64,000 nucleotides of DNA from NCBI RefSeq assembly GCF_013200955.2, contig NZ_CP053697.2:4154001-4218000 (forward strand), written 5' to 3'. The position numbers and the translations under genes were made by a program. Source of the stretch: Pseudomonas campi. Lineage in GTDB: Bacteria > Pseudomonadota > Gammaproteobacteria > Pseudomonadales > Pseudomonadaceae. The notes below the pieces were generated by a model that ran no database searches, had not been told where the DNA came from, and saw only the letters and a list, made by a program, of their open reading frames with translations. Numbering within the stretch: the first letter of the stretch is position 1; each line of letters starts with the position of its first letter. Positions 44,101 through 51,161 of this stretch are shown one piece after another.

Positions 44101-44905
44101 CGAGATCGCTGACCAGCACCCCGGCCAGCGGCAGGGCCAGTACGCTGAGCACAGTCAGGACGGCGCCCCAGACGGCGCCACTGAAGCCCCAGAGCATGGC
44201 CAGCACCAGCATCATGGCGCCAATCAGCGGCAGGATCAGCAGCAGCGGCAACAGGCAGAGCAACACCGGCAAGCCCACCAGCAGCGCAAGCAAGGCCCAC
44301 CAGGGCGGGGGCTGCAGCCCGGTGCTGGCCGCGCTGTCCGCTGCCAGCGGAGACCGCCGCGCCCAGCCACGCCGGACCAAGCGCGGGGTCAGCCCGGTCA
44401 GCAGCGGCAGCGTTACCCCCAAGGCAATCAGGCTATCGGCCAGCCACAGGGTCAGGCTCGCCTGGGCCCATTGCTCGCTCGCCAGCACGCCGGTCAGCAG
44501 CAGGTTGCTCTGTACGCCGAGCGCGGCCACCGCCGCCGGCACCAGCACGCCCAGGAGGATAAAACGCACCAGGCTGGCCACCGTGCTCAGCGCCGCATCG
44601 AACTGGCGACCGCGCAGAAACAGCCAGACCATGCCGACAGCCAGGGTTTCCGGTAGCGCATAGAGGGGCGCCCAGCGCCAATCCAGCCCCCACAGGGGGA
44701 TGCTCAGCAGGGCGTTGAGGTAGAGCGCCGGCAGGATGCGCGGCCCCCACCACAACAGCAGCGTCAGGCCGAGTGCGAACGGCAGGTACCAGAGCGCAGC
44801 GCCACTGACAAACTGGGTCGACAGGGACATCCAGGTGCCCAGATGGAACAGCGGCAACGGCAGCCACCAGCTCCACCCCGGCAGTCGATCCGAATCCACA
44901 GGCAT
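41132..44905 (-). CDS. Membrane GGDEF/EAL protein with MASE1 and four PAS domains
   Basis: 1257 residues. An N-terminal membrane region of about nine helices (10-300, MASE1-like) is followed by four PAS/PAC units (about 305-835). A diguanylate cyclase domain has intact GGDEF and inhibitory-site RxxD five residues before it (RAEDTLARLGGDEF). An EAL domain follows whose signature is EVLLRW; the other catalytic residues, in ITEGVLL, AIDDFGTGYSS, LKIDRSF and AEGVES, are intact. Probably bifunctional in c-di-GMP turnover. The start at 44905 (MPVDSDR) precedes the first helix; 15 upstream codons are unlikely. Next to rimBK. Confidence 0.9.
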   Translation of the reverse strand: MPVDSDRLPGWSWWLPLPLFHLGTWMSLSTQFVSGAALWYLPFALGLTLLLWWGPRILPALYLNALLSIPLWGLDWRWAPLYALPETLAVGMVWLFLRGRQFDAALSTVASLVRFILLGVLVPAAVAALGVQSNLLLTGVLASEQWAQASLTLWLADSLIALGVTLPLLTGLTPRLVRRGWARRSPLAADSAASTGLQPPPWWALLALLVGLPVLLCLLPLLLILPLIGAMMLVLAMLWGFSGAVWGAVLTVLSVLALPLAGVLVSDLDWASPQRLEMHFSLLLLMIATLLVGRALSDLRRTLHSSAAMQQELALVNQALQSCPLGVSISDARQPGNPFIYCNPAMEKLSGYNRAEILGSGSRLLLAGNSDHGALQRARQALSRGLPHHEVLRNYRKNGEEFWNEVTIAPLLDARGKVSHFVALTQDVSERERLAKELARGREELMRQTHLLSQTEAIADIGGWVLEMADQRMYWTDGCFRMNEMDPSAGAPPLPVALSRYEPESRKLIQQTLRQILRSGQPFDMEVRLTGLRGTSRWVRLKGFPEMDGRKVVRLYGAIQDISARKLAEQQLRERDEWLRLFFEAPLIGMAMITPQGQWLEVNFKLCQILDRSREELCSSNWQQITHAQDVEREEALFDGILCGERDDYELEKRFLRSDGSVIYSRLSLRAVRAQGGRLEACLAIIEDITARHEAEARYRTLVEHAPEAIVLFSPKGGIIEANENAQRLFNLSHAELLGRNPVEMSPPRQADGQDSTPLGLRYLQAAIGGGTPVFEWLHRDSAGRVLPCEVRLVCMPGKPLLIRASITDISERQRYQREIERLAYSDELTGLPNRRLLQDRLQHAMTREQREGSYGALLFIDLDHFKTVNDSLGHPTGDALLRAVTARLGDCLRAEDTLARLGGDEFVVLLEHLADSPALAAEHAAEVGEKLLLNLRGSYWINGHELAVSGSIGITLHPLPGQDAADALKQSDTAMYQAKQGGRNALHFFAPEMQAVIDQRLQLQSELRQAMARDQLHLVFQPQLALATGRVAGAEVLLRWQHPERGNIPPDQFIPLAEETGLIQELGHWVLEHACASLARWQADWPQLVLAVNLSPRELRQNGCAERISSCLQRHGLPPSALELEITEGVLLQDVEQCIEAMHALKRLGIRFAIDDFGTGYSSLTYLKRLPLDRLKIDRSFINDLEGEASGQMLVETILLIARNLGLECVAEGVESVVQLEWLRQHGCSLGQGYHFSRPLGEKEFLAWLQQHGDEP

Positions 44906-44965
44906 GCTGACCTCGGCTAATCCATTTGAGCAGCATAGATCAGCCGCCAATCACCGGATCCATGC

Positions 44966-44987
44966 AAAAGCCCGCCGGGTGGCGGGC
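44966..44987 (-). terminator. Terminator of the proline-repeat protein gene
   Basis: On the minus strand, GCCCGCC-ACCC-GGCGGGC followed by TTTT. Confidence 0.8.
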
Positions 44988-45009
44988 TGTTGCAGAGCGT
45001 GGGATCAGC

Positions 45010-46374
45010 TCACTGCGGGTTGCTTTGCAGCTGCAGCGTGGGCTTCGGCGGTTCCGGCTGCGGCTGCGGCGCCTTGATCTGCAGTACCGGCTTGGGTGGT
45101 TCAGGCTGCGCTTGCGGTGCCTGCAGTTTCAGCTCGGGTTTCGGCGGTTGCGGCTCATTGGCCTTGAGCTGCAGTTTCGGCTTCGGCGGCTCGGGCTGCG
45201 GTTGCGGCGCCTTGATCTGCAGGCCCGGCTTCGGCGGCTCGACTGGCGCTACCTGCAGCTTGCCACTACCACCCGGTTGCACGTTGAGGGTACTGGTGCA
45301 CAGCACCTCGACCTCGACCTTGCTCGACTGCTGCTTGTTCGGCGCCAGCACATGCAGGCGGTAGCTGCGCTTGACCAGCGTGCCCTGGCCCTGGGTATTG
45401 GCCTTGAAGCCGCCGATACCCTGCTGCGGCGGCTGCGCATCCGGCTTGATGGTGACCTTCTGGTTGAGCACACGCTGGGTCGCCTCGCCCACCTTGCCCG
45501 GCAGGTTGCTGGTCATCTGCAGGGCGGCACCCTTGCCGCCGACTTCTTCCAGCCAGTACTTGATCTCGCCGCCACCGACACCCTTGATGGTGGCCTTGAG
45601 GTTCACTTCCGCCGGGCACACGCCCTTGAACTTGGCAGGCTGGGCGACCAGCTCGACGCTGGTGACCTGGAACTGGGCCGCCAGACCTTGCGGGCCTTTC
45701 GGCGGCGCGACCTTGTCGGCGATGGTCGGGTTGCCCAGGCACTGGATGGTCACCGGCGCGCTCTTGTCCCACAGGTGGTACTGGTGGCTGCTGGCCGGCC
45801 GCGAGGTGTTCGGCCCGCCGCCCAGCTGGTAGAAGCCGGCCATTTTCAGCGGTACATCGAGTTTGACGTTGAAGCCCTGACGCAGCACCTGATTGAGGCC
45901 CTTGCCCTGCTTCAGGCGGTTGTTTTTTTCGAAGCCGCAGTAGAGGGCGATATCGGCACCGGGGATGCCGTCACTCACCAGCAACTTGAACGGCAGGTTG
46001 GCGTTGAGATAGCCACTGGCCGCCTTCACCTGGGCGGCACCGAGATCGAACATCTGCGATTTCTCGAAGTGCATCTCGCCATTCTTGGGGATCTTCGCTT
46101 CGCCGACGTAAATCCGCGCCCAAGGCTTGCTCGGCTGCTGCGACCACTGGTGGGTGTACTGGAAGCGCATTTTCACCGTGCTGCTGGGCACCACCGACCA
46201 CTCGCCCTTCTGGTCCAGCTGGACCTGCAGGGTGTGCGGCTGGCCGCCATTGGGTGCGGCCTTGATGGTGGCGGTAGCCGCCGGGTTGTCGTCGACCGCC
46301 TGGGCGGCGGTGCTGGCCAGCAACAGGGCCAGGCTGAGGCTGCTGAGGGTGAAGCGGGCGTTGAGCGCTTTCAT
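45010..46374 (-). CDS. Secreted protein with C-terminal PPKP repeats, ECF-controlled
   Basis: 454 residues: signal peptide (about 1-26), a beta-rich domain with several Cys, then from about 380 five imperfect repeats of PPKPxLQ(I/L)KAPQPQPE. Such Pro/Lys-rich tails can span or bind the cell wall. I recognise no family. The ATG at 46374 has AAGGA upstream and lies about 40 bases after an ECF-type promoter (46416-46448), identical in its boxes to the one before the outer-membrane gene at 55 kb. It therefore probably belongs to the sigma factor's regulon. Confidence 0.75.
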   Translation of the reverse strand: MKALNARFTLSSLSLALLLASTAAQAVDDNPAATATIKAAPNGGQPHTLQVQLDQKGEWSVVPSSTVKMRFQYTHQWSQQPSKPWARIYVGEAKIPKNGEMHFEKSQMFDLGAAQVKAASGYLNANLPFKLLVSDGIPGADIALYCGFEKNNRLKQGKGLNQVLRQGFNVKLDVPLKMAGFYQLGGGPNTSRPASSHQYHLWDKSAPVTIQCLGNPTIADKVAPPKGPQGLAAQFQVTSVELVAQPAKFKGVCPAEVNLKATIKGVGGGEIKYWLEEVGGKGAALQMTSNLPGKVGEATQRVLNQKVTIKPDAQPPQQGIGGFKANTQGQGTLVKRSYRLHVLAPNKQQSSKVEVEVLCTSTLNVQPGGSGKLQVAPVEPPKPGLQIKAPQPQPEPPKPKLQLKANEPQPPKPELKLQAPQAQPEPPKPVLQIKAPQPQPEPPKPTLQLQSNPQ

Positions 46375-46415
46375 GGTAGAGATCCTTGTAGGGGGGCGAT
46401 AAATTTGCCTTGCCA

Positions 46416-46448
46416 CCCTCTGTCGTTGATCGCCACTGCAGCGGTTCA
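46416..46448 (-). promoter_or_regulatory. ECF-type promoter P1 for the proline-repeat protein
   Basis: Minus strand: TGAACCGCT (46440-46448), 13 bases, ACGACAGAGGG (46416-46426), preceded by an A/T-rich stretch. The predicted start of transcription lies about 35 bases before the ATG. Confidence 0.75.
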
Positions 46449-46746
46449 AATTATTTTTTGCCGCGCGCGATAATTCTTCTGAGTAAAGCCGCTAAGCCAG
46501 GATTGGCGAGGCCTGGTGGCCGATTTGGCTAATTCAAATATTCAATTTCGGCACCCAGAATCGAACAGGCCCTCTGGGGCGTTGGGGTGATCGGCACAAG
46601 GAGCAGGCGGAGCCTCGCGATTGAGTCCGACTAGCGGGCCTGCCACCGGATCACCGGGCAGGAACCATCCTTGCCAATTTTTCTTCTAATCTGCTTATGC
46701 GCATCCGGGTGGTAGCGAAGCCTCTTTTGCCAAGGAGCAATAAGCC

Positions 46747-48402
46747 ATGCCAGCCCCTGTATGTGCCACTCAGACAATTCTTCAAGCGTTAACCCTAGGC
46801 CTGTTGTTGAGTTCGCCAGGTGCATTCGCCTCCGATCCAATCGTAAAAATCTTCGGGATTGGTCAGGGGTTTGTGGTGCCGCCTGACGAGCGGTTCAAGA
46901 TCCAATACCAGGTGATCCCCGAGGTCTCTGGCAATCACTCCTTCTATCTCGACAACACGCTTGCCCTGGTTAAGGATGCGAGCCAGATTGAGCACAACAC
47001 CTCGGGCGCCTACAGCATCAGCTACCCCACTGGCCTCGCACAGGATCGCCTGCTCGAACTGCGCATTTGCGTAGAGGCAGTACCGGTTCAGGTGTGCGAT
47101 CAGGTCAGTATTCGCGCCGGCCAGGTTTTGCTGCCCGGGCAGACCATTGAGCTCAGCCCGATCGGCGTTGCCGGTCACGTGCCGCCGCAGACGCCCTTTG
47201 ACATCGACTACACCATCCTCAAACCAACGACATCGGACCAGCTCTTCTATATCGACGACGTGTTGCGCGGCCGGCGAACGGCCTCCAGCACGCAATCCGG
47301 GCCCCAGACAGCCGGCTATCCAGGCGGCCTTAATGATGGGGAAAAGCGCCTATTGCGCATCTGCGTCGATGAGGCTTCAGCGACCTGCGGATATGCAGAG
47401 GTGGCGGGCGGAGACCCGCCCAATGGCGTCGATGTGCCTGAGCCATTCTCGGTAGCGGATCTGCCCAACTACTACCAAGTCGTCGCTGACTGCAACCCCA
47501 CCTGCGGGTATTACTCGAATGTCTACTACGGCGATCCTGGAGTTAGCTGGGTTCCTGAGCGTGGCGATGGACTGCCGGATGGGCTGCGCATCGATCTCTA
47601 CTATTCGGGTGCAGATGGCCTGCTCAACCCGAATGCCGCCGCCAATACACTGATCATTTATGCGCATTCGGCCGGTTCGAATAAGGAGTCGCTGCTGACG
47701 AAAAATCGCACACTGCTCCGCTATCTACTGGAAATTGCCGATTCCGGCGCGGGTGTGGTCGTTGCTTCGGCAGACTTCCGGCACCCGCTAAAACAACTCG
47801 AGAGCGACCGCACACCGTCTTCGGTCGCTGACCTCAGCTACCTCGTACAATTCGCTCGTCATTACGCCGCCGCACTGAATATCAACCCTGACGATATCTT
47901 CCTGGTGGGCACCTCTCTGGGTGCGGGAGTAGCGGTTCACGCCGCTGTCCGCGAAATCGCTAACCCTTCAGACATATCGCCAGTAAGGCGAAGCTCTTCC
48001 GCCGTCCGCGGCGTCATCACCCGCGATGCGCAGACTTCGTTCGCGACGCACTGGTTTCGCAGCCAGTTCCTCGAGGCGCCTCTCGCGGCTATCTATCAGC
48101 CCAACCTGCTGGATGACGAAGCGCGCTCGATCTACGGCCACGCGATTGCGCAAGTCCACAGCAACTCACCGCTGATGGAGTTGCTATATATCGGTCGCTA
48201 CGTCGACCACAGGGTTACCCAAGCGGAATATCTCGACAGAACAGTCGACCTTGTTCATCTACCGAACTACGGCTTGGCGATGGAGGCGCAGTACCGTTTG
48301 CATGGCATCAATGAGCGTATTCGCCTGATAGAACGCTACACCGGTAACTTCGCTCATGATGCCGCACGATTTGTAGCGCAGTACCGGCTTGGTCGACAGT
48401 GA
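46747..48402 (+). CDS. Exported alpha/beta-hydrolase-like protein with two Ig-like repeats
   Basis: 551 residues. Signal peptide (cleavage after AFA, about 28), then two tandem domains of about 88 residues sharing VPPxxxFxIxY, FY(L/I)D and RLL.LRICVD-type segments with Cys pairs, and a C-terminal hydrolase domain with nucleophile motif GTSLGAG and HSAGS upstream. Substrate unknown. AAGGAG precedes the ATG. Opposite to its neighbours and clearly poorer in GC (31 of 60 bases in 47641-47700), which suggests transfer into the ECF locus. The 372 bases upstream hold P1, AT-rich sequence and possible promoter TTGCCA. Confidence 0.75.
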   Translation: MPAPVCATQTILQALTLGLLLSSPGAFASDPIVKIFGIGQGFVVPPDERFKIQYQVIPEVSGNHSFYLDNTLALVKDASQIEHNTSGAYSISYPTGLAQDRLLELRICVEAVPVQVCDQVSIRAGQVLLPGQTIELSPIGVAGHVPPQTPFDIDYTILKPTTSDQLFYIDDVLRGRRTASSTQSGPQTAGYPGGLNDGEKRLLRICVDEASATCGYAEVAGGDPPNGVDVPEPFSVADLPNYYQVVADCNPTCGYYSNVYYGDPGVSWVPERGDGLPDGLRIDLYYSGADGLLNPNAAANTLIIYAHSAGSNKESLLTKNRTLLRYLLEIADSGAGVVVASADFRHPLKQLESDRTPSSVADLSYLVQFARHYAAALNINPDDIFLVGTSLGAGVAVHAAVREIANPSDISPVRRSSSAVRGVITRDAQTSFATHWFRSQFLEAPLAAIYQPNLLDDEARSIYGHAIAQVHSNSPLMELLYIGRYVDHRVTQAEYLDRTVDLVHLPNYGLAMEAQYRLHGINERIRLIERYTGNFAHDAARFVAQYRLGRQ

Positions 48403-48479
48403 TTTGACTACGTAGAGATGTTGGCGGCCTGCTCTGGAACTGCACAGGGTGCCGGCGCCAGGAGTCGCCGCACAGGCCA

Positions 48480-49913
48480 CTAGCGACAGCCGGGCAGGTG
48501 CGCCAGGCCGGCGCCGTACTGCTCGTCACGGCCGCTGGCGCCGAGATCGCGGGCCTGCGCCAGCAGCGCTTCGGCAGAGGGCGCCAGGGCCAGGGCGGCG
48601 CTGACGAAGGGCGCGGCGAAGGAGGTGCCGCTGGCGTAGAAGCCCTGGCCATTGCCGTCCAGGGTCCAGATATCCTCGCCCGGCGCCACCAGCGCCAGAT
48701 GCCGCCCGAAGTTGGACTGGCGTAAGCGCCGTAGCCGCGCATCCACCGCGCCCACCGCCAGCACGCCGGGATAGGCGGCGGGGTAACGCACCCCGGCCTG
48801 GCCGTCGTTACCGGCGGCCGCGACGAAGTCCATCCGTGCCGCCAGCTGCTCGAACAGCTCCGCCAGCAAACGACTGTGGGCCCCACCGAAGCTCAGGTTG
48901 ACCGCCTGCGGCGCTGGCTGCAGGCCGGCTAGCTGCTCCAGGGCGGCGATCACCCAATCGCTGCGGGTGTGCAGGCCAGCCGTGCGGTCTTCACCAAAAA
49001 TCCCCAGGGCCTGCAGGCGCGCGCCGGGCAGCAGGCCGGCAACCTGTTCGCGCCCGACCAGCAGCGCCGCCAGCGCGGTGCCGTGGCGCGCCGCCTCGCT
49101 ACTGCGGGCCAGGTACTGCGCCGGCGGCAGGCTCTGGTAATGCAGATCGGCACCGGCAAACTCACTCAGCGCGCTGTTCACCGGACCATCGAGCATGGCC
49201 AGCAGCTTGCCCTTGCCGCAGTCGACGGCAGCCGGCTGCTGGCGGCCCATCGCGCGCTGGCCCCAGTTGCGTTGTTGCAGCTCGGCCGCGTCCGGCAACT
49301 GCAACGGCCGGTAGCGCTGATTGAGCTCCTGCTGCCAGTGCGGAAACTGCCGCCTTAGCTGTTCTTCAAGCTGCTCCAGGTCGAGCTGTGCAGGAATGCG
49401 GTAGACGCTGAGCACCCGCTGCAGATTAGGCAACTGCTGCCGGCGCAGAATCGACAGCTGGAACGCTTGCAGGGCCAGGCGCTGCTGCTCCGCTTCGGCC
49501 AGATTACGGCTGAACACCAGCCACTCGCGCAGCGGCGGCAGCTCCTCCGTCGGTGGCTGCACCACGCCGCGCCACTGCTGGGGTGGCGCCTGCAGCATGG
49601 GCTGATCGAGCAGGCTGCCAGTGGCGCGGCGCGGCGGCGGGATGGCTGCAGGAGCAGACGGAGCGACGGGTGGGATAGACACCGGCGCTGGCGCGGCAAC
49701 CGGGGCGGCGGGAGTTGCCGCCGGCACGACAGGCGCCGGGGCAGGCGTCGGGGCAGGACCACCCGGCACGGGCGGCACAGCCGGAGCAGGCGGCGCACTG
49801 CTGGCGGGCGGGCCGCCCGGAACGCTGGAGCTTGTCGGCCCGCCTGCGGCGTCGCTGGCGGCCTGCAGCGGCAGGCTCAGGACCAGCGCCAGCAGCAGCC
49901 AGGGCTGCCTCAT
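48480..49913 (-). CDS. Secreted subtilisin-family (S8) serine protease
   Basis: 477 residues. A signal peptide (1-20) is followed by a Pro/Ala-rich linker (about 25-95), a helical region, and a catalytic domain with Asp in AMLDGPVN, His in ARHGTALAALLVG, oxyanion Asn in AAAGNDGQ and Ser in GTSFAAP, so all four key residues are present. Its ATG overlaps the anti-sigma stop (ATGA). Expected in the periplasm or outside; it could process envelope partners or relieve anti-sigma inhibition (inference). Confidence 0.87.
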   Translation of the reverse strand: MRQPWLLLALVLSLPLQAASDAAGGPTSSSVPGGPPASSAPPAPAVPPVPGGPAPTPAPAPVVPAATPAAPVAAPAPVSIPPVAPSAPAAIPPPRRATGSLLDQPMLQAPPQQWRGVVQPPTEELPPLREWLVFSRNLAEAEQQRLALQAFQLSILRRQQLPNLQRVLSVYRIPAQLDLEQLEEQLRRQFPHWQQELNQRYRPLQLPDAAELQQRNWGQRAMGRQQPAAVDCGKGKLLAMLDGPVNSALSEFAGADLHYQSLPPAQYLARSSEAARHGTALAALLVGREQVAGLLPGARLQALGIFGEDRTAGLHTRSDWVIAALEQLAGLQPAPQAVNLSFGGAHSRLLAELFEQLAARMDFVAAAGNDGQAGVRYPAAYPGVLAVGAVDARLRRLRQSNFGRHLALVAPGEDIWTLDGNGQGFYASGTSFAAPFVSAALALAPSAEALLAQARDLGASGRDEQYGAGLAHLPGCR

Positions 49914-50536
49914 GGCTGCTCACGCGCCAACAGCGCGGCATGCTGCACCACCGGTTGCTGCTGCAACCACTGCAGCAGGGCCTGGCCATCGGCGAAGCGC
50001 CGATCATCTGGTACATGCACCTGCACGATACCCAGCGCCGAAGGGCCATCCACCAGCACCGCATCGACCTCCAGCAGCAACCCGCGTACCTGCTGCCACT
50101 GGGCATGCTCGACGAAACGCAGCTGCACCCGGTAGCCACCGCTAAGCACCTGCTGCGGGCCGCCACTCTGCAGTTGCCAGTCCGTATCGGTCGGCGCCGG
50201 GCGCATCAGGATGCCCAGCTGCAGCGCCACCGCCAGGGCTGCGGCGGCCGCTAGCGAAGGCTTCCACCAGTCGCGCCGGGCCGCCGTCGGCTCCTGCTGC
50301 AGGCTGCGCTGCAGGCGCGCCCAGCCCAGCTCGGCTGGCGCGCTGTGGGCGTTGCTGTGCTGCTGTTCCGCGTGTTTCAGTGCCGGCACCAGCTGGCGCA
50401 ATCCGGCCAGCTCCTCGCGGGCTTCGGCAGAGCGTTGCAGCAGCGCCTCGACCCGTTCCCGCTCGTCTACCGCCAGCGTGCCGTTGAGGTACCAAGGCAG
50501 CAGGGCCCGTAAATCGTCGTCAGTTTCGCTGTTCAT
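49910..50536 (-). CDS. Anti-sigma factor-like membrane protein
   Basis: 208 residues: an N-terminal helical domain typical of anti-sigma factors (LLPWYLNGTLAVDERERVEALL) without the zinc-binding HxxxCxxC, one membrane helix near 94-112 (AAAALAVALQLGIL), and a periplasmic part. Located between the ECF sigma gene and the protease gene, downstream of promoter P3 and a GGAGGTG site. Assignment is from position and topology. Confidence 0.78.
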   Translation of the reverse strand: MNSETDDDLRALLPWYLNGTLAVDERERVEALLQRSAEAREELAGLRQLVPALKHAEQQHSNAHSAPAELGWARLQRSLQQEPTAARRDWWKPSLAAAAALAVALQLGILMRPAPTDTDWQLQSGGPQQVLSGGYRVQLRFVEHAQWQQVRGLLLEVDAVLVDGPSALGIVQVHVPDDRRFADGQALLQWLQQQPVVQHAALLAREQP

Positions 50537-50558
50537 TGTTCACCTCCGCAGTCTGTAC

Positions 50559-50590
50559 CCCTGAGTCGTCTGCGCCGGTGTAGCGGTTCA
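50559..50590 (-). promoter_or_regulatory. ECF-type promoter P3 for anti-sigma and protease genes
   Basis: Minus strand: TGAACCGCT (50582-50590), 12 bases, ACGACTCAGGG (50559-50569). Nine of eleven -10-box bases match P1 and P2; the -35 box is identical. Confidence 0.65.
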
Positions 50591-50597
50591 GTCTTTC

Positions 50598-51161
50598 TCA
50601 TGTATCGGCCCCTCCCAGCAGGCGCCGCAGACACTGCAGCAACTGCTGTTTGGCGTGCAGCATGCGGGTCTTCACGGTGCCATTGGGGATGGCCATGATC
50701 TCGGCGATTTCCGGGTAGGACAGTTCCTCGAAGAAGGTCAGGTAGACCACCTGGCGATGGCTGTCCTTGAGCCGGTCCAGGCACAGGCGCACCTGCTCGC
50801 CCTGCTGGCCCAGCTCCATGGCCAGGCTCATAGGGCAGCTCGCCTCCTCCTCGCCTTCGTCCAGGCTGGCTTCGTCGAGCAGTTCGGTGGGGCGCTTGCG
50901 GCGCAACAGGTCGATCGACTTGTGCCGGGTGATGCTCAACAGCCAGGTGCGCACCTGCGACTGGCCCTGGAAGCTGGCGGCGCGGCGCCAGACTTCCAGC
51001 ATCACCTCGTTGAGCACCTCGGCGGCATCGGCAGCGTTGGCCACCGTGCGCATCGAGAACTGGTAGACCACGCCGTGGAAGCGCTCATAGAACTGGCGCA
51101 AGGCGCGCTGATCCTGGCCGGCGATGCGCAGCAGCAGTTGTACGTCCGTGTCTTCGCTCAT
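50598..51161 (-). CDS. ECF RNA polymerase sigma factor
   Basis: 187 residues, with region 2 (AAEVLNEVMLEVWRRAASF, TRHKSIDLLRRKRP) and region 4 (SYPEIAEIMAIPNGTVKTRM). Start MSEDTDVQ overlaps the upstream TGA. It is the third gene of an operon beginning at promoter P2, and the following anti-sigma gene has its own promoter P3, so the unit appears autoregulated. The inducing signal is unknown. Confidence 0.93.
   Translation of the reverse strand: MSEDTDVQLLLRIAGQDQRALRQFYERFHGVVYQFSMRTVANAADAAEVLNEVMLEVWRRAASFQGQSQVRTWLLSITRHKSIDLLRRKRPTELLDEASLDEGEEEASCPMSLAMELGQQGEQVRLCLDRLKDSHRQVVYLTFFEELSYPEIAEIMAIPNGTVKTRMLHAKQQLLQCLRRLLGGADT

Noticed and set aside
41132..44905. EVL instead of EAL as a sign of an inactive phosphodiesterase
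   Set aside because: The catalytic Glu is kept and all other active-site residues are intact; EVL is a tolerated variant.
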